From: a bacterium
GTDB lineage: Bacteria; Patescibacteriota; Patescibacteriia; JAHIZJ01
Reading direction: 5' to 3'
Assembly (NCBI GenBank): GCA_030699685.1
Contig: JAUYLJ010000013.1
Span: 1-39,057, forward strand
DNA: 39,057 bases
The notes under the pieces are model-generated. The model ran no database searches and was not told the origin of the DNA. It saw only the letters and a program-made list of their open reading frames with translations. Positions within the stretch are counted from its first letter, which is position 1. Each line of letters opens with the position of its first letter. Below, piece after piece: positions 27,812 to 36,878 of this stretch. Position numbers and translations under genes: made by a program.

Positions 27812-28009
27812 TCACCTGCTACTAGGGAGGTTGCTCCGAACGCGGGTTCGCCGCCTGGCGGATGGGCTATACTTTGTGCGTTCGACGTCCCAGGATCGGA
27901 AAAATCCCCTATCGTCGCCATCACGACATTCAGTATTGCAATAGTCACGAAAGCCGCATGGTTCCCCGCAGGTAAAGCAACGGCGCGACAAGGTGCGTGG
28001 TTTCTTCAT
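27812..28009 (-). CDS. Small Cys-rich (zinc-ribbon-like) protein
   Basis: MKKPRTLSRRCFTCGEPCGFRDYCNTECRDGDDRGFF...; SD AGAGGAG upstream of ATG at 28009; terminator downstream. Confidence 0.65.
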   Translation of the reverse strand: MKKPRTLSRRCFTCGEPCGFRDYCNTECRDGDDRGFFRSWDVERTKYSPSARRRTRVRSNLPSSR

Positions 28010-28070
28010 TGCTCCTCTTTGTGCCAATAGTCGCCCTGGCAACTCACAATTACTATATCAAAGATAGTTA

Positions 28071-28102
28071 AAAAATAAAACCGGCGAGATGAATCTCACC
28101 GG
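28071..28102 (-). terminator. Rho-independent terminator
   Basis: Minus strand CCGGTGAGAT-TC-ATCTCGCCGG-TTTTATTTTTT. Confidence 0.85.
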
Positions 28103-28114
28103 CGCTGTTGTACT

Positions 28115-28837
28115 TCAGGGGCGGAGTACCCAGACAAACTCACCCACACCGTCTTTGTCTGGCACCTGCTGCGGCTCCCATGTCTTCTCCGTGGTGAACG
28201 ACCTGAAATTCCAGAGAAACCACTCTTCGTGCTGGCGGGCAGAACTTTTCCATTCCGTGGAGGCTAGATCGCTCGCCAAGATGTTACAGCCGACCTGGAG
28301 CATCAGTGCCGGGACGTACTGGTTAGCCGAAATCATTTCCCTCAAATAGGCGGCTCCCAACTCCAGCACTGCCAAGCGTCTGTCTTGCTCACCGTCATAC
28401 TCGCGAACGCATGCGTCTGCCACGATCACGAGGCCGTCTTCCTTCACCAGCGCACGCATCGTTTTGACGAGATTTGGCTGATCCGCCAAGGGAAGATGGT
28501 GCAAGGAACCGTGACAAACGACGATATCAAATGGTTCAGCGTGGAACCACCGACGGACGTCCGATTCAACCCAGGCGATGTCCGAACAGCCGGAGCGTGC
28601 ATACTGAAGATAGGCGGCGCTGTTGTCCACACCCATCAATTGAAGGTCAGGACGTTTCGCATGAATATCACGCAGCAACTTCCCGGTACCGCACATCAGG
28701 TCAAGCACGCGGCCGTTTCGCGGCGCATTGGCGCTCACGAAACCGACAGTCTTGGCGTGCATTTCCTTCCACGGCATCCAAAGCATAGAGTCTTCGTAGA
28801 CTTGCGGTGAAGCGATCGACTCGTGCATTTCCATCAT
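28115..28837 (-). CDS. Class I SAM-dependent methyltransferase
   Basis: RVLDLMCGTGKLLRDIHAKRPDLQLMGVDNSAAYLQYA...FDIVVCHGSLHHLP. SD GGAGGT at 28841-28846 supports a start at 28837 or 28834 rather than 29041. Confidence 0.92.
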   Translation of the reverse strand: MMEMHESIASPQVYEDSMLWMPWKEMHAKTVGFVSANAPRNGRVLDLMCGTGKLLRDIHAKRPDLQLMGVDNSAAYLQYARSGCSDIAWVESDVRRWFHAEPFDIVVCHGSLHHLPLADQPNLVKTMRALVKEDGLVIVADACVREYDGEQDRRLAVLELGAAYLREMISANQYVPALMLQVGCNILASDLASTEWKSSARQHEEWFLWNFRSFTTEKTWEPQQVPDKDGVGEFVWVLRP

Positions 28838-28964
28838 TCCACCTCCAAAGATCGTGCAAATCACCATGAACCATTTCAAAAACAGCCTCTCACAATAGCC
28901 AATCTTCTTTCGCCTGTCAATACCTGACCAAAATGCATTTTTAGAGTAGGCTCTAGCGACAGCG

Positions 28965-29840
28965 CTATGAGCGAGTAAATATCCAGTTGAAGTATGTCGT
29001 GACGCCGGCCGGTGATGCCCCAAAGTCCGAAGAATCGGCATGATCGATCAGCGATGCCTCTGTTCTGGCATCAAACAGTGAAAGTATGAGTGCGAGTCCG
29101 GGCGCTGAGTCAAAATGCTCGTCGCCCTGTCGCAGGACGGTATCAATGTCGAATTCCCTCACAAACTTTTCCGTCTCCGCGTCATACCTTGCCGCTTGCT
29201 CTCTTGCCTGGTAGTGAGAGAAATCAATCGCGCCGATAATAAGCGTCGTATCGGTACTATTTGACCGTATTAAATCGCGCAAGGCGGCAATGTCTTCCCT
29301 TTCCAGCGAATATAAAAGCAATAACGGAACCACTTTAGCCCGCGGAAATGTCGATTTGAGATATGGCATCATTAGCGCGGCCGCGTGATCCTCCGCTACA
29401 GCCGAATCGTTGATCTCCACCAGATCCGACTGAAACAAGGCATCAACCAACACGGCATCAGTTTCCAGGACGCCGAATGGCGTTTCCCAGTTTTGACGCG
29501 CTGTCAGCACCGCCCTATTCCCAGCGTGAAAATGGTTCGGCCCAATCAGAATGATAGTGCTCGGCTGATTCGCGTGACTGACACAATCAAAAAATTGGCG
29601 TATAAGTGGGGAAGCAAGATCGTGATGGGAGGTGATACCGGCTCGAATTGTTTCGTCGCACGGTATTGCCGAGTCAATTGTTTTCGCGGCAGCAAAAAAT
29701 TTTTCTGGAATAAATAGACTGGGATTTATCCGCTGAGAACCCAGGCCAGGCAAATCACCCGTGCTGGAAAAAACCGTCCAGCCCGAGACCGCCAAAGCCA
29801 CTGCGCCGATAAGCATCAAAGCTGGCCGTATCATTCTCAT
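28965..29840 (-). CDS. MEMO1 / AmmeMemoRadiSam system protein B family, N-terminally membrane-anchored
   Basis: GITSHHDLASPLIRQFF, IILIGPNHFHAGNRAVLTARQNWETPFGVLETD, IGAIDFSHYQ are MEMO motifs with His ligands; N-terminal TM. Confidence 0.9.
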   Translation of the reverse strand: MRMIRPALMLIGAVALAVSGWTVFSSTGDLPGLGSQRINPSLFIPEKFFAAAKTIDSAIPCDETIRAGITSHHDLASPLIRQFFDCVSHANQPSTIILIGPNHFHAGNRAVLTARQNWETPFGVLETDAVLVDALFQSDLVEINDSAVAEDHAAALMMPYLKSTFPRAKVVPLLLLYSLEREDIAALRDLIRSNSTDTTLIIGAIDFSHYQAREQAARYDAETEKFVREFDIDTVLRQGDEHFDSAPGLALILSLFDARTEASLIDHADSSDFGASPAGVTTYFNWIFTRS

Positions 29841-29847
29841 ATTGCGC

Positions 29848-32800
29848 TTACTCGATGTTTACCGTCGTCCTTGGGCTGATGCTGATGCTGTCTTTGTTTC
29901 GGAAACCCTGGATCAAAGGAGTGTCGGCGACAAATGTCCCTTGGCTGCTGACCCTGGCGTAATACTCAATCAAGCCGCTCGAGCCTTTCCAAGAACGAAA
30001 ACCGATTTTCTTGCCATCAACAAGATAAGGCCAAGAAGTCTGATAGTCGCCGTATTGGAGACGCGAAAATGGACGAGTCACCATGCTTAAACCCGAAGGC
30101 AGGAAATCGACAATCTGATAGGAATCATCCACGGCGTTACCGTTGATATACGGCCGTAAGGTAACATGGACAAGATCCCCTTCTGAAAACTGGTCAGTGA
30201 CTGTTCCGTTCAGCGTCCGGTAGACCCTCTCCAACCCGATCAGACCATCTTGATTGACGTCATCGGCGCTGATTGGGGCGGTAAAGTAGCTGATCACGCC
30301 AACAGACCCTGACACGTTTGAAAATTGGATTGAAGCAAGTTCTTCAGGTGAAAGCGAAAGAGCGTATCTTTCTTCCCGCTCGAGGGTGACGTTTTCAGAC
30401 CGATTACCGGCTGTGAAGGTAAATGAGACCGGATCACCGCTGGCATCAGGAATTGCCGAGTCAAGGTAAAGCAGATTTTCAAGATTGATCAGTATGTCGG
30501 TGCCCTGGCGCTCCCGGATATAGCTGTACAATCCTGCTTCCTCGGCACTGTCCAAGCGATTGGCCAATATTGCCGCCATGATGCTGTATTTCAAGTAGTC
30601 ATCCTCGTCGTTTCCAAGCACGACTCGCAAATCCGGCTGACTCTCTTCACCATAGCTGTTGATGATACCAAGATACAGCGTCCTGGCATACTCAGCCGCA
30701 CCCATCTTTTCCATCGCCAGCGCCACATAAAGACTCAATTCATCAGGAATTTCATTATTTTCTATGACCTGATTCAGTATGGTAAGTACCGGCTCATCCA
30801 GACTGGCCAGGCCGTACAAAGCGATAACAATTTCTTCAAGGCTGGCATTGTCGTTGGCCAAAGCGCCCTCAAGATAGGCGCGCATAGCTGTTTGGTCAAA
30901 TTGGTCAGCCGCCAGATCGGCAAACAACGCTGTCAGATGGAGTTCGGCTGACGCATACGGCAGCAGCGCCACTCCGCCTTCAGGCGTCTGAAACTGGCCG
31001 CCGTCAAAATTAGCCACTTCGAAATTTTCTTCAAAATACTGATTAAGCAAACCGCTAGCCAAGCTTCGAGAATAGCTTTGGTCGACGCGGTCTCCCCAAA
31101 CATACATAAGATTGAGCAGGTCTCGGTAATAGTAGCCCCGGTTTTTGTCGAGGAAAACCAATGTTGTCTGACCGTTTTCGGATCCTATGATTTCCACGTC
31201 CCCGTTCAAGGTATAGTAGTTGGACTGCTCGGTTTCAAAGTAACCTTCTTTGACAATTATTGTTTTCAAAACAGTGTCTTCCGCCCCATCATGTTCGACT
31301 GTAAAGTAAACGTCATGCCTGCCAACAGGCAATTCAGGCAAACTAAACCGAATAGGCTGGTAGGCGCCGCCTTGTTCGGTGGTGTCGTAGCCAAGTGACT
31401 CAATAGTGAGATTCGCCGTCACGCTGTCGCCATCCCCTAGTCCGTTGCCATAGGCAAACACTTGAACAATAGGCCGGTCACCAGCCAGATACTCATCCGA
31501 GAGGTTGCTTTCGGCGAATATCGGCAGACTGACAGGCACCTGCGCGGTTGTCGAACCGACTTCCAGCCGCGAGCTGACGCCCTGGGCGGTCACCCTCCAG
31601 GAGGTAATATTGTCGGGCAATGTGAAAGAAACGGAGCCTTGGCCCGCCACTCCGGTCTCTATCTCGCGAAACAGTACCGTATCCTGAAATTCTCTTCTGG
31701 CTCCGGCTTTGTCGTTGTGGACGTAGACTCCGGAAGCGAAAAAAGTGTGCTGGTCCTCTATGTGAAGATTGTACACCGAGACTGGACCAAAATGCCTGGA
31801 AATGTCCGTTACCACAAACTCTGTACCGCTCTCGTCAAGAAGCGTATCGCCCACGGTGATTGTCTCGGCCGGATGCCACCCTCCATTCACCCAAAGTATG
31901 TGATTGGGGGTGATGTTCAGCCGATCATTGATAGTAAGATATTCGTTGACCGTATGCTCAAAACGCTGGCTGACTTTGGCCGGAACGAGTTTGGGATCCT
32001 CGGATGAAAGACGCGTCAGTATGTATTCGCCGGGTTGTACGTCTTCAATCTCCTTTTTCGTCCCGTCTGCCAAGGTGACGAGCGTGTTTTCCAGAAAGCA
32101 GCCGCCAAACTCCGCTCCTAGCGACTCCAATCTCTGTTTTTCATGGGATACAAATGTGCGCAATATTCCGCTAGAAACGTTTTTGTATACTTCTGCCAGC
32201 GGATCCACGTCCGAGTCACGCAAGGCGTAAATCGCTTCGTCGACCAAGTTGAGATTGACCCTGGCCGGTACGGGACCTCCTTCGGGCCCGGTCGTGGAAA
32301 CGGTCAAGGTAACTTCGTCGCCTGGTGCGTAGCGGTTTTGATTAGTGCCGACGGAAATGTCTAGTTGGCGCTCGGCCATATCAAACGTAACGACGGAATC
32401 CCCCTCACCGTTATAATAATCTGTCGCCTCATACTGCGCGCCATCAAACCAGACTCCGCCCAGATAGGTATTAGGTATGTTGTCACCTGAGAATGTAAAA
32501 GAATATTCTGGTTCCGTCTGGACCGCATGATCCCGCAATCCGCCGCCTGCCTGGTAAAAAAGATAGCGATTTGGATCAAGGTTTTCCGCCAACGGAGTCT
32601 CGCCGGTGACTAGCGCGACACGCACTTCCTCTCCTAATCCGTAGACGGCATCCTCATCCAGATTTTCGATGTGGATGAAACCATCGGCGCTGTATTCGTA
32701 AAATCTATATCCTGACCACAGATAGACCGAACGTGTTACTGTCCTGCCTTCATTGTCCGAAAAATTGAGGCCAATTTCATACGAAGCGTTTTCCCCCATC

Positions 32801-35148
32801 TCAAATTCAAACAAAGCTTCACCCGACTGATTCGTCGTAACGACAAAATCATCAACCGGCACCAAACGACGTTCGTAGCGATAGGTCTTGTGGTTTACTT
32901 TGTTGATGAAATCATAGTATTCCCCCGTCTCAATTTTGTCGTATTTTACTTCGCCTATATCTCCTTTTATCTCCTTTCCCTGCACCGGATCGGCCACAAT
33001 GACGTCTTCCCAAATGCTGAAGTCTTCGGCATTCATTGCTTCCAAATCGAGAAAGTTCAGCGCCAGATTCAGGCGCGCGGCCGTACCATTTACGTCGGTG
33101 TCGGCAGCGAGCCACATGTCAGAAGGAAACACCCTGTACTGAAGCGTTGAAGAAATATCGCTGGAGATCGCGGAATCGGAATAGACGGAAAGATAATTAT
33201 ACGACGAAACGTTGTCATAGAGATCCGACTTGAGGACAATCTCCGCCTTTCCATTTGTATCGGTTGTTATTTCACCCGATCCGGAATTTGAACTGTAAGA
33301 CATGCTGACGTTCGGCGCGGACGTGCCTTCAAAAAATTCCGAACGGATATTCACCGTGTTGTTTTCGTTTTGAACAATTACTTTCTTTTCCGCGTCCAGA
33401 TTGATGGAATAGCTCGGCTTGACGTATTTCTCGACATACACACTGGAGCTGGCAATCTCCTCGCCCGCCACCGCAATCTTCAGAGTATAATATCCCGGTA
33501 CGAGATTCGAAAAAGCAATTTCGCCTATAAACGTCGCGTCATCGGACACCTCCACGTCAGCCTGGGCGATGTTGACGCTTTCACCGCTGTAACTATCATA
33601 GGCAAATCCCTCAAGAACGGCCTTCACGGATTCGGGCGCAGGGCTGCCGTCTCTCGGTTTGACTAAGCCCCAAAACTTGACCGTGTCTGTCTTTGAATAT
33701 ATCGGCCGATCGACATATACATATTTCCAGTACGCTTCGGTGAGACGCGTGCCGCCCAATTCATAGTAGGGCTGAGGTTGTGACGCGGGCACGACGGTAT
33801 TTTTTCCCGTCGGACTGCTGACAACGAAGATATGCGAACGTTCCGGACTAAGCGACGTGAGCTCCGCGGGGGTTTCAAATTTCGCGATACCCTGGGTGTC
33901 GGTCTCGGCGTCCAGGGATAAACCTGGCGAAGTAATCTTCGCGCCTGAAACCGGACCTTGAGCGCTGACGTCATTCACCCAAAGCAGCGTTTCAGTTGTT
34001 GATAAAGCGAGATAAGATGCCTGATTGCTCACCTGAATCCATGATTGGACTGTGGCATCACTAGCAACAGTGTTAATCACATAGTAGCCGTCAGCCAGCG
34101 TTTCGGGCAAGACGATAAAATACCGGAAATTTGATTCTTGCGGGGCGGCGGTGAACCTCGCTACTTCCGTCAAACCTTCGGTTGGCACGGTGAAGTTCCG
34201 CTGGGCATAGAAAGCCCAAGCCGGGTATTCCGAGTATTCCGCAAAGGAATCACGAAACTGATCAAATCCCGGAAACTGGTAGACAACGAATTCCCGCTGC
34301 CTATCGGACGGATAACTGTATACTTCGAGAACCGGTTCACGGTCGCTGGTAAAGTCGAATAATGATTCCTGAAAACTGAAATACTCATAGTCGTTAGAAT
34401 ACTGCGAGTTGCTTGTCTCGAAACGAAATACGTAATCCTCTGCCAGCGTTTCTTCGCTTCCTTCAAACGGCAAGCCGGCTTTAATTGTCACTGTATACAA
34501 TGTTTCGGGTCGTAGTCCCGAGGGAACAAACACCGCTGTTCTTTTGTGCTTTTCAAATCTGCCGTCCGCTTCGGGAGAAATGTCGAAGTATTCTTCAAAA
34601 TCATAATAAGCATCGTTTTGAAACGTTACCTCAATGCCGCTGTTGACTGGGACATTCGTGGAGGTGTCGCGAGGCAAAGACCCGGCCACTTTCACGATTT
34701 CTTTTACCTGGTATGCCCAGCGATACTCTCGTTCCTCGTCAGTTTCTGCCGTATCGTCGCTTTTCGCCTCGGTAGTAGATATTGAAAACTCATAGATTTC
34801 ATTTTCTGTTAGCGGCGATTCCGGCGTCAAAGTAAATGTGTTTGCGGAAGTCTCCCGCACGGCAAACTCAAGCGCTGGTTCGATGTTTAAACTTTCCGCC
34901 ACTTCCACGTCGGTAATATCTTCTTTGCTGGTCAAGATAAACGAGCTGTCAACGTCCACCCCAAGGTTGTCACGCGACTCAGGAATCAGTGCGAAATTAT
35001 CCTCAGCGTATGCCGGACTGACCGGAATAAACGGCTTGTCCGGTTCTTTGTCCGTAGCGTTTCTACCGCTCAATCCATACCACGCGCCAGCTCCAACTAT
35101 TATTACAGCTCCAATCCCAAGCGCAACCCATTTCGCTGGAAATTTCAT
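29848..35148 (-). CDS. Alpha-2-macroglobulin family protein with an embedded Hint (intein/BIL-like) domain, membrane-anchored
   Basis: N-terminal TM, Ig-like domains, MG-like repeats (YVYVDRPIYSKTDTVKFWGLVK; NRYAPGDEVTLTV...VNLNLVDEAIYAL), post-bait motif REFQDTVLFREIETGVAGQGSVSFTLPDNITSWRVTAQGVS, alpha-hairpin thioester-like region, C-terminal receptor-like domain. Confidence 0.93.
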   Translation of the reverse strand: MKFPAKWVALGIGAVIIVGAGAWYGLSGRNATDKEPDKPFIPVSPAYAEDNFALIPESRDNLGVDVDSSFILTSKEDITDVEVAESLNIEPALEFAVRETSANTFTLTPESPLTENEIYEFSISTTEAKSDDTAETDEEREYRWAYQVKEIVKVAGSLPRDTSTNVPVNSGIEVTFQNDAYYDFEEYFDISPEADGRFEKHKRTAVFVPSGLRPETLYTVTIKAGLPFEGSEETLAEDYVFRFETSNSQYSNDYEYFSFQESLFDFTSDREPVLEVYSYPSDRQREFVVYQFPGFDQFRDSFAEYSEYPAWAFYAQRNFTVPTEGLTEVARFTAAPQESNFRYFIVLPETLADGYYVINTVASDATVQSWIQVSNQASYLALSTTETLLWVNDVSAQGPVSGAKITSPGLSLDAETDTQGIAKFETPAELTSLSPERSHIFVVSSPTGKNTVVPASQPQPYYELGGTRLTEAYWKYVYVDRPIYSKTDTVKFWGLVKPRDGSPAPESVKAVLEGFAYDSYSGESVNIAQADVEVSDDATFIGEIAFSNLVPGYYTLKIAVAGEEIASSSVYVEKYVKPSYSINLDAEKKVIVQNENNTVNIRSEFFEGTSAPNVSMSYSSNSGSGEITTDTNGKAEIVLKSDLYDNVSSYNYLSVYSDSAISSDISSTLQYRVFPSDMWLAADTDVNGTAARLNLALNFLDLEAMNAEDFSIWEDVIVADPVQGKEIKGDIGEVKYDKIETGEYYDFINKVNHKTYRYERRLVPVDDFVVTTNQSGEALFEFEMGENASYEIGLNFSDNEGRTVTRSVYLWSGYRFYEYSADGFIHIENLDEDAVYGLGEEVRVALVTGETPLAENLDPNRYLFYQAGGGLRDHAVQTEPEYSFTFSGDNIPNTYLGGVWFDGAQYEATDYYNGEGDSVVTFDMAERQLDISVGTNQNRYAPGDEVTLTVSTTGPEGGPVPARVNLNLVDEAIYALRDSDVDPLAEVYKNVSSGILRTFVSHEKQRLESLGAEFGGCFLENTLVTLADGTKKEIEDVQPGEYILTRLSSEDPKLVPAKVSQRFEHTVNEYLTINDRLNITPNHILWVNGGWHPAETITVGDTLLDESGTEFVVTDISRHFGPVSVYNLHIEDQHTFFASGVYVHNDKAGARREFQDTVLFREIETGVAGQGSVSFTLPDNITSWRVTAQGVSSRLEVGSTTAQVPVSLPIFAESNLSDEYLAGDRPIVQVFAYGNGLGDGDSVTANLTIESLGYDTTEQGGAYQPIRFSLPELPVGRHDVYFTVEHDGAEDTVLKTIIVKEGYFETEQSNYYTLNGDVEIIGSENGQTTLVFLDKNRGYYYRDLLNLMYVWGDRVDQSYSRSLASGLLNQYFEENFEVANFDGGQFQTPEGGVALLPYASAELHLTALFADLAADQFDQTAMRAYLEGALANDNASLEEIVIALYGLASLDEPVLTILNQVIENNEIPDELSLYVALAMEKMGAAEYARTLYLGIINSYGEESQPDLRVVLGNDEDDYLKYSIMAAILANRLDSAEEAGLYSYIRERQGTDILINLENLLYLDSAIPDASGDPVSFTFTAGNRSENVTLEREERYALSLSPEELASIQFSNVSGSVGVISYFTAPISADDVNQDGLIGLERVYRTLNGTVTDQFSEGDLVHVTLRPYINGNAVDDSYQIVDFLPSGLSMVTRPFSRLQYGDYQTSWPYLVDGKKIGFRSWKGSSGLIEYYARVSSQGTFVADTPLIQGFRNKDSISISPRTTVNIE
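31714..32100 (-). other. Hint domain (aa ~1017-1145) within the A2M-like protein
   Basis: CFLENTLVTLADGTKKEIEDVQPGEYIL (block A, Cys1), LNITPNHILWVNGGWHPAETITVGDTLL (block B TxxH), VYNLHIEDQHTFFASGVYVHN (blocks F/G, terminal His-Asn). Confidence 0.93.
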
Positions 35149-35177
35149 TTTTTTGTCATTAGCTATTACCTACTATC

Positions 35178-35207
35178 ATTATACTCCTCTCAAAGTCGTG
35201 CGTTCAA
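35178..35207 (-). promoter_or_regulatory. Predicted promoter for the A2M-like gene
   Basis: Minus strand TTGAAC - 18 bp - TATAAT, 30 nt upstream of ATG. Confidence 0.5.
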
Positions 35208-35420
35208 GTACGCGCTTTGACGCTAGAAGCCGATCAAAAACAAGAACAATAGGAGCATCTCCACTCTCGAAAAGAGTCTTCGACCCGCCACTACTTGAAG
35301 CACATAGCGTGCCAAAAATGTATTTTTCACAAGTACGCACAATTTGTCGGCTATATACACGACTTTGTGGTGTGCTCCAAAGACCGATCGTTACAGCTTC
35401 ATAGTCACGCCAAGAACAAG

Positions 35421-35759
35421 CTACCAGCGGGATTTCAGATAGCGCCATAAATCGCGCAAGTGGATGGTGATGTGGTTGAGAGCTGCGGCGATAAAAATTG
35501 TTCCAAACAAGGTGTGGTAATACAGCGACGAGCGGCCAAAAATTCTAAATGATTCGCCCAAAAGTTGCAGAATGCCGGAAATTATAATAAACAAAGTGGC
35601 GATCAACAAGGCGCTGCTTGAAAAACGCATGATAAATTTACGATTCAGGATCGGGCGTTGTTTCAAACCGAACGCAGTGTAGCTTACCCAGACTGTAATC
35701 ATGAACAACACAAACCAGACAATGGCAATTGGCTGGACAAAAGGATAGTCGTCAAACAT
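35421..35759 (-). CDS. Hypothetical membrane protein (cytochrome b561/DUF4405-like layout)
   Basis: 112 aa, three to four TMs, His in helices (YYHTLFGTIFIAAALNHITIHLRDLWRYLKSRW). Confidence 0.65.
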   Translation of the reverse strand: MFDDYPFVQPIAIVWFVLFMITVWVSYTAFGLKQRPILNRKFIMRFSSSALLIATLFIIISGILQLLGESFRIFGRSSLYYHTLFGTIFIAAALNHITIHLRDLWRYLKSRW

Positions 35760-35812
35760 GACAAGAGTATATCATGTTCAAGGGACTACCATCAAAAACC
35801 TGAGAATGCTTG

Positions 35813-36331
35813 TTAATTAAAATCAGCTTCGATGATGAAACGCAAAGTCCGAACCAGTATGGAGATAAAAGCCGCCAAAAAGGCAACCCATAACACAATA
35901 CGCAATACCATGGCCGCCCATTCCCAACCCGGCCACACCGCGAAATCAAACGGGAAAACAGACACCGTCACCCAGGTACTCCATAAATTCAGGCCGTCAT
36001 TCAGCGTTTTGCCTACATAGAACACTGAGCGGATGTGGATGAAGATAAGAAAAAACCAGGTGATGATAATACCAACCGCCGTGATATTGATAATTCGCAA
36101 TACCTGAGCCCAATCGTCAGTCAGGATGGGGAAACCCCAGATCTCCAGGGAATTGACGAACCATAGCCAAATAACCGTACCGATGATTCCACCAACAGCA
36201 TCTGAATATTTGAAACCTTTCGTTTTCTTTTTTGGCTTTGGCTGAACAGACGAAAGTACCGGCCTGTCTTCTGATTCTATTTCCTTGCTGCCATTCGATT
36301 GTCCTGCTGCCTGAGCTTCTTGATTATTCAC
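35813..36331 (-). CDS. Hypothetical multi-TM membrane protein
   Basis: 172 aa, basic/polar N-terminus, four TMs. Confidence 0.75.
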   Translation of the reverse strand: MNNQEAQAAGQSNGSKEIESEDRPVLSSVQPKPKKKTKGFKYSDAVGGIIGTVIWLWFVNSLEIWGFPILTDDWAQVLRIINITAVGIIITWFFLIFIHIRSVFYVGKTLNDGLNLWSTWVTVSVFPFDFAVWPGWEWAAMVLRIVLWVAFLAAFISILVRTLRFIIEADFN

Positions 36332-36370
36332 GGCCTTAGTATAATCCAGAAATTTTTTATTCGCAAGATG

Positions 36371-36868
36371 CTATTTTAAACTTTTTTGGAGCCAAGCTTC
36401 AATCATGTCTTTTCCGTTTTGAAAAGCGATGTCGCGCGGGATTTCGTCACGCTTAAACCATTTGAGCTTCTCAATATCGTCACCAGGCCTGAGCTCACCC
36501 TTGATTCTTTTGCCAATAAAGCAAATATTCAAGGTTGGTTCCTTGGTCGGACCATATACATCCATAAAAAAACCCAACAGCTCATAGGGATCAACTTCCA
36601 AGCCTGTTTCTTCCCGAACTTCCCTGATTGCACCATCTACCGGATGTTCACCGTTATTTAAAAAACCTTCGATAACATCCCATTTTCCTTTTGACGGCTC
36701 AATGCGGCGCCGGCCGAGAAGCAGACGCCCCTTATCAAGGATTAAAACGCTCGCTGTAGGCTTCGAATTCCGGTACAACACAAAACTGCATTTCCTGCAT
36801 TGCAGTTTATTCTCACCCTCGTCCAATGTGTATTTACCGCCGCATTTCGGACAATAATCGTATAGCAT
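36371..36868 (-). CDS. NUDIX hydrolase with N-terminal zinc ribbon
   Basis: YCPKCGGKYTLDEGENKLQCRKC zinc ribbon and Nudix box GFLNNGEHPVDGAIREVREETGLEV. Start at internal Met. Confidence 0.95.
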   Translation of the reverse strand: MLYDYCPKCGGKYTLDEGENKLQCRKCSFVLYRNSKPTASVLILDKGRLLLGRRRIEPSKGKWDVIEGFLNNGEHPVDGAIREVREETGLEVDPYELLGFFMDVYGPTKEPTLNICFIGKRIKGELRPGDDIEKLKWFKRDEIPRDIAFQNGKDMIEAWLQKSLK

Positions 36869-36878
36869 CTTTTTTTGT

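Noticed and set aside
31462-32007. 181-aa plus-strand ORF opposite the Hint domain (possible embedded endonuclease?)
   Set aside because: Considered as a homing endonuclease but has no LAGLIDADG, HNH or GIY-YIG motif and is antisense to well-supported coding sequence.
35179-35448. 89-aa minus-strand ORF between the A2M-like gene and the 112-aa membrane protein
   Set aside because: Overlaps the upstream gene and contains the predicted A2M promoter; no family recognised. Also checked by eye for SRP RNA, RNase P and tmRNA signatures without success.
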